A stretch of 64,000 bases of DNA from positions 3,720,001 to 3,784,000 of the forward strand of contig NZ_CP139960.1 of NCBI RefSeq assembly GCF_034424215.1, written 5' to 3'. Source of the stretch: Niabella yanshanensis. GTDB taxonomy: Bacteria > Bacteroidota > Bacteroidia > Chitinophagales > Chitinophagaceae. Position numbers and translations under genes: made by a program. Position 1 is the stretch's first letter; every line of letters begins with the position of its first letter. Positions 28,566 through 36,373 of the stretch are shown here, piece by piece. The notes beneath the pieces were generated by a model. That model saw only the letters and a program-made list of their open reading frames with translations, did not search any database and was not told where the DNA came from.

Positions 28566-29036
28566 TTAACGCTGATGAGTCTTTATCCACTCAGCGTATG
28601 AAATAACACCCAAATCGGGTTTTGCTTCACCCTCCAACACTGATATAAATTCCAGCTGGTGCCCATCCGGATCATTAAAGTAAATAGCAATGGCTGGCAT
28701 CCAGGCAAAAACCATAGGTTGCTGAGACCCATCTTTCAAAAAATTATAAGGCTTGAGGTTTCGCTCATTTAAAAAAGAAACGGCCTCGTTTAAAATAAAA
28801 TGTGTATCACATCTGAAAGCAAAATGCTGTGGATGGATCTGCGATTTAGGATTTTCCCAAAGTCCCAGCATCGCCTCCCGCGGTTTTCCCACCCAGAAAA
28901 AAGCAATGCGCCTTCCGGATTCAAAATAACAGGGAGTAAGGCCCAGCGTCTTTTCGTAGAAATGAACCGATGCCTCCAGGTTTTCAACAAATAAATGGGT
29001 TTCGTAAAGTCCTTCTATCATGGCTGAATGTTGCAT
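28566..29036 (-). CDS. VOC (glyoxalase/dioxygenase) family protein
   Basis: 156 aa. Starts (M)IEGLYETHLFVENLEASVHFYEKTLGL, the typical first beta-alpha-beta unit of a VOC domain, and has IYFNDPDGHQLEFISV in the second, with likely metal ligands His (ETHLFV) and Glu (QLEFIS). ATG at 29021 is an alternative start. Substrate unknown. Confidence 0.85.
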   Translation of the reverse strand: MQHSAMIEGLYETHLFVENLEASVHFYEKTLGLTPCYFESGRRIAFFWVGKPREAMLGLWENPKSQIHPQHFAFRCDTHFILNEAVSFLNERNLKPYNFLKDGSQQPMVFAWMPAIAIYFNDPDGHQLEFISVLEGEAKPDLGVISYAEWIKTHQR

Positions 29037-29164
29037 ATGATCTATTTATTTCTCAAAGTAAATCTTTGCTTGCGATAGTGAATATCAGTAACACAACAAT
29101 ACGCAACGCAATTTAGTTGAACGCTTGAGTCAAAAATATAAGGGAGCTGATAAATAGAAACAGA

Positions 29165-30589
29165 TTATCTTGCCGTTACCCACGGATTATTAAAGTTTTC
29201 ATTCAGCCATTTCAGCTGGTTGTAACTATTAACGAACTTCAATCTCAATTCAATTAACTTTTGTTCAGCCTCCAGCAACTTGTTTTCCCTGGAGTTAATA
29301 AGAAATAACGAGCTTTCTCCGTTTCCAAAACGTATTTCTTCGGCAGTTAACAGTCGACGGTAATTGATAATGTTTTGTTGCGCAATATCAATTTGGTTGC
29401 GATAATTGATCACTTCATTTCGATAGGCGATTATTTTAGTAGTAAGCTCTTGCTGCTTATAGTCAGTATCCAGCTGGTTTTGCTCAATTTTTGATTTAGC
29501 GATCCGGTAATCAGCCCGGGCTTCTCTCAGTAAAAGAGGGATTTCCAGCTTCAATCCATATTGATAGTTGTTTTGAAACAAAGGAAAATAATCCGCTCTA
29601 TACTGCTCTTTGTTGAAAAAGTTATAAGTAAAGTCAAGCTTTGGCAATAAGCTTTGTTGTTTCAGCCGGCGTTCACTTTCCAATATGCGTTGTTTTTGAG
29701 TATAGTATTGAACAGCTGCATGCTGGTTGATTGACCGGCCTTCCAACGCTGCTAACAGAGAACTGTAGTTTTGATAGGAGCCATTTTCAATAAGGCTGTC
29801 AGCGGGCGTTATAGAGAAATCCGGGTCGTAAGGTTCCCGGTCTTTGGTCCACATAAACAAAGAAAGTTCCTGTGTTGCTTTTATGAATTTAATATAGGCT
29901 TCCTGTAATTGCAATTCAAAACTCTGAAGTTGCGATAGGACTTCAGTAGTATCAATGGCTGCACGCTCGCCATATTCAAGCGTTTTTTGAGTGAGCCTTA
30001 ACCGATCACGATTCACGGCTACTGTCCGCGCCTGAAGTTGATATACTTCATATTGCTTCACCCATTCCCAGTAAATATTTTCCGCATCCAGCATAAGCTG
30101 GTTGGTTAAAACCTGTTGTTCTGCCTCTGTCATTTGGAGGCCGAAGCGAGCCTGGTCTAACAATGCTCTTCGCTTATCATACAACAGGTTTTTCGCCAGT
30201 GGCAGGGTAATACCCAACTGGAACAATCCTCCCCTGGTAGCACTGTTGTTAAGTTTCTGCCCGTCGATATAATTGTAATTCCCGTTCAGCTCTATGCCGT
30301 ACCAGGTGGGTATTCCGAGTTCAACATGGGTTTCTTTATAATAGTTTAAACCATCAATGGTTTTAGCGCCATTCTTCGCGCTTGCCAGCGGGTCAAAATT
30401 ACCCCGGGCTTTCTGTATTTCGTCGGCGGCAATGCGGTTTTGTAGCTGGTAGCGAAACGCCAATGGGTGATAATTTTTCACTATTGCCAGGAACTCATCA
30501 TGCGCCAGGCGTAATGTGTCCTGCCCAAAACTGAAGCCAGACAAAAACACTGTAATGATAAATAGCAATATTCTATTTAGATTTTTCAT
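29165..30589 (-). CDS. TolC-family outer-membrane efflux protein
   Basis: 474 aa from ATG 30589 (MKNLNRILLFIITVFL signal, cleavage near FSFGQ). Long helical segments with the two-fold TolC pattern (QARFGLQMTEAEQQVLTNQL; ENKLLEAEQKLIELRLKF) make an outer-membrane channel-tunnel. The start overlaps the end of the HlyD gene by 17 nt. Outer component of the export system encoded by this operon (TetR, ABC, HlyD, TolC). Confidence 0.88.
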   Translation of the reverse strand: MKNLNRILLFIITVFLSGFSFGQDTLRLAHDEFLAIVKNYHPLAFRYQLQNRIAADEIQKARGNFDPLASAKNGAKTIDGLNYYKETHVELGIPTWYGIELNGNYNYIDGQKLNNSATRGGLFQLGITLPLAKNLLYDKRRALLDQARFGLQMTEAEQQVLTNQLMLDAENIYWEWVKQYEVYQLQARTVAVNRDRLRLTQKTLEYGERAAIDTTEVLSQLQSFELQLQEAYIKFIKATQELSLFMWTKDREPYDPDFSITPADSLIENGSYQNYSSLLAALEGRSINQHAAVQYYTQKQRILESERRLKQQSLLPKLDFTYNFFNKEQYRADYFPLFQNNYQYGLKLEIPLLLREARADYRIAKSKIEQNQLDTDYKQQELTTKIIAYRNEVINYRNQIDIAQQNIINYRRLLTAEEIRFGNGESSLFLINSRENKLLEAEQKLIELRLKFVNSYNQLKWLNENFNNPWVTAR

Positions 30590-31889
30590 TACCACTCGTC
30601 GGTTTTTCATTTTTAACTGTGTAGTAATCTGGCGGGAACCCGTTGATGTTTCGCCAAAGCTCATACCATACCGGTACATCATTCAATATGGCGATGCCTT
30701 GTACACCTGCGCCCATTTTTAACTGGGGTGGCCAGGGCTTTTTCCCTTTATCTTCTATGGCCAACGCCCTGAAAAGCCCGTTAGCGCTAATATTGCTTTC
30801 AACCGCAATTACTTTTCCTCTGAAGATACCATAACTCGTATTGGGCCAACCCGAAAACACAATAGCCGGGAACCCATCAAAAACAAACATTACCGATTGG
30901 CCTGCTTTAACCAGTGGCAGGTCTACAGGCTTGATGTAGATCTCCACCGCATAATCAACATTACCCGGAACGATAGAGCCGATGCTTTCACCATCTTTTA
31001 ATATTTCGCCAATACCTGCCTTGTTTAATTGCACGATCTGTCCATCCTGTGCGGCAATCACGGCATACAGGCCAAGGCGAATTTTATAATTAGATACCTG
31101 GTTCTGCAACTTGGCGATATCACCTTCACTGCTTTCAATTTGTCCCTTGCTTTGAAACAACTCCCCCTGTGTTTTATTGAGCTTTTCAGAATAATCCTGC
31201 ACTGTAGCGCTTTGTTCCAGGTTCACCGTAATGATTTCCTGCCGGGTTTGTGCCAGCTTGTTTTGCGCAGCCGTCTTTTTAGCAGTTGCATTCTGATAGG
31301 TAATGCTTCTTTGCTGTAACTGCGTTAACGAAACCAGTCCCTCATCATACATTTTCTTTTGCCGCTGGTACTGGTCAGTGGTAAGTTCCAGCTCATTATT
31401 GGCAGCTTCGAGTTCCGCTTCTTCAGCAGCCAGTTTATTGTTCAATTGGCCAAGCTTCACTTTAAGCTGCTCCAGTTTCAGGTCCCTGCCGCTGGCCAGC
31501 GCACTCAGTTGGGCATCGGTCGTATTTACCTTGGCCTCATAATAATTCCTTACTCCCTGCTTGGCTTTTACCTGCTCTTCTGTACGGTCTATCAACAAGG
31601 GATCCATATAGTCTTCTTTGACCTCTGTTAGTTGTAGTATCGTATCGCCCTTCTTCACAAAGTCGCCATTCTTTACATGCCATCTGGCAATACGGCCCGG
31701 TATGGGCGAGTTTAACTGCTGGGGGCGCTGTTCTTGCAGCAGCGAGGTTACATTGCCTTTGACCTTTATATTTTGTGTCCAGGGAAGAAATAAAATGATC
31801 ACGCATAAAGCAAGGAAAATATAAAACCAACGTTTTACTCTCGACTTGCGATTGTAGTGATAGATGTTATTAAACGATTCCAATTTCAT
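30573..31889 (-). CDS. HlyD-family membrane fusion (adaptor) protein
   Basis: 438 aa from ATG 31889 (MKLESFNNIYHYNRKSR). One membrane helix at about 20-40 (WFYIFLALCVIILFLPW), a biotinyl-lipoyl half (PGRIARWHVKNGDFVKKGDT), a long coiled coil at about 110-280, the second lipoyl half (AAQDGQIVQLNKAGIGEILK) and a beta-barrel. Bridges the inner-membrane ABC protein and TolC. Sits between them in the operon. Confidence 0.9.
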   Translation of the reverse strand: MKLESFNNIYHYNRKSRVKRWFYIFLALCVIILFLPWTQNIKVKGNVTSLLQEQRPQQLNSPIPGRIARWHVKNGDFVKKGDTILQLTEVKEDYMDPLLIDRTEEQVKAKQGVRNYYEAKVNTTDAQLSALASGRDLKLEQLKVKLGQLNNKLAAEEAELEAANNELELTTDQYQRQKKMYDEGLVSLTQLQQRSITYQNATAKKTAAQNKLAQTRQEIITVNLEQSATVQDYSEKLNKTQGELFQSKGQIESSEGDIAKLQNQVSNYKIRLGLYAVIAAQDGQIVQLNKAGIGEILKDGESIGSIVPGNVDYAVEIYIKPVDLPLVKAGQSVMFVFDGFPAIVFSGWPNTSYGIFRGKVIAVESNISANGLFRALAIEDKGKKPWPPQLKMGAGVQGIAILNDVPVWYELWRNINGFPPDYYTVKNEKPTSGNEKSK

Positions 31890-31941
31890 CCTTAATACTT
31901 TAATTATTGTTGCGCATCGGCTGATAACGTACTTATAGATC

Positions 31942-33612
31942 CTAATCTTCTTTAGATATCCTGCCTTTGTTAAGGAACAAGGTTTGATCAGCAATGGAGA
32001 TCAGCTTTTCATTTTGAGATACGATGATGATGGTCGTGTATTGTTTGATCTTTTGCAAATACGCAATCATCTTAGCAGAAAAATGACGGTTCATTCCGGC
32101 AACAGGATCTTCCAGCAGCAACAATCGCTTTTTGCCTACGGCCGCTCTCAATAGCAATATCTTCTTCCGGGCACTGAAAGAGAGTTCTGTATCTGTTTCG
32201 CTAAGTTTGGTAAGCAATCCTTCTGTAAACTGGCTCGACAGATCTTCAATACCCCATTCGCGGGTTAGTTCTACAATATGATCGGTGCCTACATCTTCGC
32301 GGCCCAGGAGTATATTGTCCAGCAGCGATCCTTTAATAATTGACATATCCTCCAGGTAAATACCCGATGCATCCCTGAAGGACTCCTTATTAAGATTCTT
32401 TAACGGTATCTTATCGAATAAGATGGTGCCGCTGGTGGGTTCATAAAAGCCAATGATGATATTCAATAATAACGATTTTCCGGCGCCCAGCACCCCATTG
32501 ATTATGGTAATGCTGTTAGGGGGTATATGGAAGTTCAGGTTTTGAAGCACCGGCTTCTGATCGTTAAAGTGAAGTGATACATCGTTAAAGCTGATTTCCA
32601 TTCCGTTACCCGTTTTTTCAACCTCAATATCAGCCGAAGGCTCTTCTTCCAGGTCGGTTACCTTACTTAACTTGGTAAGGGAGGTAATCACATCGTAGTA
32701 ACTTTCCAGGCTCTTAATCAATTTTTCAACTGCGGTTAAAATGGTAAGTACCACGATCTCCGTAGCAACGAATGCACCAATATTCAGTTCCTGGTTCACC
32801 AGCAGGTAAGTGCCGATAGCCAGCATTACCAGGGTTATGATCACTTTAAAGCCTATTATCGTCCAGTATTGAAAGACCAATACTTTGAAGTGAGCGGTGC
32901 GGTGCTTTAAATAACGCATCACGCGTTCATCAGTACCTTTTAAATGGGTATTGGCCTTAGAGTTTATTTTAAATGTTTTAACTGATCCTGCAATGTCTTC
33001 CAGCCAGGAAGCTACTTCGTACTTCCGGTCGCTTTCGTCTAAACTAGACTGGATACCCGAGCTCATCGTTAACCGGAATATGACAATAACAATAATCAAC
33101 ACCAGTGCGCCAAATACTAAAAACCAGGGATGGTAAAAGGACAGCAGCACAATGCCAAATACTATTTGTATCAACGCTGTGGGTATTTCAAGCAATAGCT
33201 TGGATATACCTTTTTGTAAATTGGGCGCATCGAAGAAGCGGTTCAGCAACTCCGGCAGGTAATACTTCCTGGAAACTTTCAGATTGATTTTTGGCAATTT
33301 TTCTGCGAATGCTAGAGAGTACTCTACAAATATCTTCTGCTGTATTTTTTCGATGATCTGCATTACCCTGATGCGGTAAAAGCCCGCCATGAAAGTACCT
33401 GCTACTACAAAACCGATGAGCAGGTACAATGATGTAACCATTGTAGCGCCCATGACAAAACTTACAATAGCCTGTATACCCAGGGGAATACTTAGCTGCA
33501 CTAAGCCATTAAGTATCGCGTAGAAGTAGATATTGGCAGCATCTTTTTTTTCTTTGGTTATATATTGAAAAAGTTTTCTGCTGCTAAATTTCGTATCGCT
33601 CTGCTGTGCCAT
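31942..33612 (-). CDS. ABC transporter, fused membrane and ATPase domains, with altered ATPase motifs
   Basis: 556 aa. Six-helix ABC membrane domain at about 20-310, without an N-terminal peptidase, and ATPase at about 335-556. Walker A is GVLGAGKS (intact). The signature reads LSFSARKK in place of LSGGQ(K/R)Q, Walker B reads LLLLEDPV where LLLLDEPT is usual, and the switch His position reads SQNEK. ATP binding is plausible; hydrolysis may be weak or use altered geometry. Inner-membrane part of a type I-like export system with HlyD and TolC. No substrate gene is recognised nearby. Confidence 0.85.
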   Translation of the reverse strand: MAQQSDTKFSSRKLFQYITKEKKDAANIYFYAILNGLVQLSIPLGIQAIVSFVMGATMVTSLYLLIGFVVAGTFMAGFYRIRVMQIIEKIQQKIFVEYSLAFAEKLPKINLKVSRKYYLPELLNRFFDAPNLQKGISKLLLEIPTALIQIVFGIVLLSFYHPWFLVFGALVLIIVIVIFRLTMSSGIQSSLDESDRKYEVASWLEDIAGSVKTFKINSKANTHLKGTDERVMRYLKHRTAHFKVLVFQYWTIIGFKVIITLVMLAIGTYLLVNQELNIGAFVATEIVVLTILTAVEKLIKSLESYYDVITSLTKLSKVTDLEEEPSADIEVEKTGNGMEISFNDVSLHFNDQKPVLQNLNFHIPPNSITIINGVLGAGKSLLLNIIIGFYEPTSGTILFDKIPLKNLNKESFRDASGIYLEDMSIIKGSLLDNILLGREDVGTDHIVELTREWGIEDLSSQFTEGLLTKLSETDTELSFSARKKILLLRAAVGKKRLLLLEDPVAGMNRHFSAKMIAYLQKIKQYTTIIIVSQNEKLISIADQTLFLNKGRISKED

Positions 33613-33621
33613 GCGTTATAT

Positions 33622-34296
33622 TTATTTAATGGCTGAAAATGCCAGTTGAGTCAGGTAATTCAACACATATTTTTTGTGCTGCTGGTGAGACATATTGTCT
33701 GTAAGAGAAGGGAGGTGCTCGCTAAAAAACTGTTGGTCATGGGCAGTCTCCAATAAAGTACTGGCCAGGGACCTCGCGTATGGATAGTCGGGCCGAATTT
33801 CCAGGATGATAGCGCTGATTCGTTTGCAAAGACTTTTGAGTGGGTTAAAGGCCATTTCTTTGTTGATAGTGTCCACTTCCTTTACCAGGTAAGATTTACT
33901 GCTGTCAGATATAACGATATTATGCAAATGATCGAGGTTATAATCCATCAGCTGTCGCTCATTTTTTTGACAGTGTGTGATGATAGTAAGCAGCCGTCTC
34001 AATTTATCACATGCGGGAGTGTCTGCCGGAATCAACATCTCTGTTAAAAATTCGAGATACGACCAGTACCAGTTTAATATATATACCAGCAAGCGATGCT
34101 TGGAGGTGAAATACCGGTATATCGTTGCCTCCGTTGTATGGATTTTTACACTGAGCTTTTTAAAAGTAAATTGTTCGAGTCCTAATTCGTAAATAAGATC
34201 AATCGCATTTTGCACAATGGTCTTGCCCATATCGCTGCTTTCGGGATCTTTTACATACAAATGCTGGTTCAACTTGAATTTCAATAAAAACTCCAT
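33622..34296 (-). CDS. TetR-family regulator of the export operon
   Basis: 224 aa. Helix-turn-helix at about 27-72 (IVQNAIDLIYELGLEQFTFK, then TTEATIYRYFTSKHRLLVYI). The C-terminal ligand domain is all-helical. First gene of the minus-strand operon, ending 9 nt before the ABC gene, so it probably autoregulates and senses an exported or toxic compound. The extra 20 residues before the HTH start at ATG 34296. Confidence 0.85.
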   Translation of the reverse strand: MEFLLKFKLNQHLYVKDPESSDMGKTIVQNAIDLIYELGLEQFTFKKLSVKIHTTEATIYRYFTSKHRLLVYILNWYWSYLEFLTEMLIPADTPACDKLRRLLTIITHCQKNERQLMDYNLDHLHNIVISDSSKSYLVKEVDTINKEMAFNPLKSLCKRISAIILEIRPDYPYARSLASTLLETAHDQQFFSEHLPSLTDNMSHQQHKKYVLNYLTQLAFSAIK

Positions 34297-34623
34297 ATAG
34301 ATGTTGCTTGAACTGTTGGAAGTGTGGCGAAAGTAGGTGGTACTAATACGATAGAAAATAATAGTAATACTATTTTTAGCAGATAAGAGATATTCTAATC
34401 TATATCATACGGCTCTAATATAATGGAAGTGTAAGCCGTCACAAGGCTATGCGACAGATTTTATGAGGGAAACCTCTGCGGGTGAGCTATTTAAGCACAA
34501 ACCTGGCCAGGAATAACTGTTGGCCAGTTAATAAATTATTCCGACATTAAGTCTAATCTGATTCTAATGCTTTTTAATCTGATTCTTATCGGTTTTCCTG
34601 CCAGGACGATGCTGATACACAAA

Positions 34624-34649
34624 AAACCCCTCGTGGAAACGTGGGGTTT
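34624..34649 (-). terminator. hairpin with GGAA loop; minus-strand terminator
   Basis: On plus, AAACCCC-T-CGT-GGAA-ACG-T-GGGGTTT: 7-bp outer stem, T-T mismatch, 3-bp inner stem. On the minus strand it is followed by TTTTTT, giving a rho-independent terminator about 190 nt after the GH32-like stop. On plus it directly precedes a 10-codon frame. Confidence 0.6.
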
Positions 34650-34668
34650 AAACCAAAACTAACTGCTT

Positions 34669-34701
34669 ATGAGAAAAACTTTTTTTGCTTATTTATATTA
34701 G
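34669..34701 (+). other. possible 10-codon leader peptide
   Basis: ATG at 34669 reads M-R-K-T-F-F-A-Y-L-Y then TAG, beginning 19 nt after the hairpin. The start MRKTFF looks like the N-terminus of a secreted Bacteroidota protein cut short by a stop. It may be a leader peptide, the remnant of a deleted gene, or chance. Confidence 0.25.
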
Positions 34702-34841
34702 TGTAAGACGATACAATCTATCCATTCCTTCGCTCCACTTTACCGTTTAACATTTTTTTAAGTATCCTGTCAGAAAATGATATCCTCTTTTCTTCCACTA
34801 GAACAAAGCACGGCAATAATTGTTCCCGCATCGTTGATTTT

Positions 34842-36323
34842 TTATGAATTGCTGATATATTCATCCTCAAGAGGAGGTAGCTTTTTAATAATGCTGTTAT
34901 TAAGCGATACTACCGAGGAGGCCGAATACAAACCAATAAAATTGTTATTGTAATTGTAGTCTATTAAAGTAAGTTTAACCAGTCCGTCTATTGCCAGTTC
35001 GATATAATTGCCAAAACGAATCAGCTTGAAGTGATAGGTATAGCGTGGATTAATGGTAAAGCTGTTATCCTGCAGCACTTTAAAATGAAAATTAGACCGG
35101 ATGTCGGCTTCATTAAAACCCCATGCCCGTACTTCTACGTGCCCGTTAACAACATCAAAAGAATAATAATATCCCGAGCCGTCTTCGTCCATATCTGTCA
35201 CCAGTCCCAGCTTCCCCATACCTTCAACGGAGAGTACACCTTCCCATATAAAATCGTCTGCCGGTTTTTCTACCACGAACACTTCATAGCCGCTCCTGGA
35301 ACCTACCACCCAGCGGTTATCTTCCACGCTGAAGGAAGCCGTTGGGTTATTAAACAGCTGCCGTAATTCATTAAAATGATTTTGATCCAGAACATCGTAG
35401 GCTACCTCTTCCCAGTGGTCAAAACTTTTGAGCAGCAACCGTCCTTTTTCGTCAACATCTAATTGCTTGGGAGGTAAAAACACCCGATGCGAATTGATAA
35501 GCCCCGAGGTATAAAAAAAGGAATAAATAAGTGTGTTCCCGTTAATGCTTTCCACTACACGCGCCGCATAGTTCCCTTGCGGTAATAATACATTAGCGTG
35601 AAACGCATGGTATTCTCCTAGGAACTCATTCGCAAACCAATAGCGAACTTTTACATCCTCCCTGATGGAAGCAATTGCATAATAGCGGCCATGCAACTCA
35701 AATACACAGGGGCATTCGAGGTCGTCATACATCATGGGCATATGCAAGGGTTTCATATAGGTTACCTGTTCATTTTCCTGCTTCAGTAATGCAATACAGC
35801 CACGCCTGGATACAGGGCCCTGGGCCGAACGCGCACAGATCAGGAAATACGTAATATTTTCATGATCAATACGATACGGGTCCCTGAAACTTAGCCATCT
35901 GCGCGGACTGTCATCCATGCTTTCATAGTAAGGCCCTTTAGACTCAATAGGGAAAATGCCCTGGTTCTTTTTCTCCCAATGGTAAAGATCGTAGGAAACA
36001 GCCAGGCCTATCATTGAGTTGGTGCCCCTCAGCTTTCGCTGTAACCCTGTATAGTACATTTCAAAACGTTCCCCTACCTTGCATACATGCATGGTCCATA
36101 GCATATCGTCATCCCATTCGCCGGGGTCACCTACGAACAGGGCATTTTTAACTCTTTTCCACGAGATACAATCATTGGATACGGCATGAGCAATGTAATC
36201 ATGATTAGGTATAATTAAGTGAAACAGATGGTAAACCCCGTCATGCAATATAATGGTTACATCACCTATTTCCCAATCGCTGAAACCCGAGCCGGAATAA
36301 AAACTTCTTTGTATGTTTTGCAT
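34842..36323 (-). CDS. GH32-like glycoside hydrolase (clan GH-J type)
   Basis: 493 aa, no signal peptide. Five-bladed propeller signs include SDWEIGDVTIILHDGVYHLF at the start, the FRDPYR motif (RDP) at about 146-151 and LECPCVFEL (ECP, with the acid/base Glu) at about 203, then a C-terminal beta-sandwich (about 350-480). RDP and ECP are the hallmarks of GH32/GH68. The usual NDPNG nucleophile motif is replaced by IGDVTI, where the Asp may serve. It diverges by 50 bp from the sucrose-phosphate synthase gene, so sucrose or a fructoside is the likely substrate (inference). Confidence 0.75.
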   Translation of the reverse strand: MQNIQRSFYSGSGFSDWEIGDVTIILHDGVYHLFHLIIPNHDYIAHAVSNDCISWKRVKNALFVGDPGEWDDDMLWTMHVCKVGERFEMYYTGLQRKLRGTNSMIGLAVSYDLYHWEKKNQGIFPIESKGPYYESMDDSPRRWLSFRDPYRIDHENITYFLICARSAQGPVSRRGCIALLKQENEQVTYMKPLHMPMMYDDLECPCVFELHGRYYAIASIREDVKVRYWFANEFLGEYHAFHANVLLPQGNYAARVVESINGNTLIYSFFYTSGLINSHRVFLPPKQLDVDEKGRLLLKSFDHWEEVAYDVLDQNHFNELRQLFNNPTASFSVEDNRWVVGSRSGYEVFVVEKPADDFIWEGVLSVEGMGKLGLVTDMDEDGSGYYYSFDVVNGHVEVRAWGFNEADIRSNFHFKVLQDNSFTINPRYTYHFKLIRFGNYIELAIDGLVKLTLIDYNYNNNFIGLYSASSVVSLNNSIIKKLPPLEDEYISNS

Positions 36324-36373
36324 TTGTTTAAAAATAATTATATTTCAAGCACTCAAAAACCACACCTATAAAA

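Larger units (their letters stand above)
34297..34841. other. intergenic region with a hairpin and a very short open frame
   Basis: 545 bp between the TetR gene start and the GH32-like gene stop. It holds the export-operon promoter (CTACTTTCG, one mismatch from TAnnTTTG, about 40 nt before the TetR ATG) and the hairpin/leader described at 34624-34701. Nothing else recognised. Confidence 0.5.
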
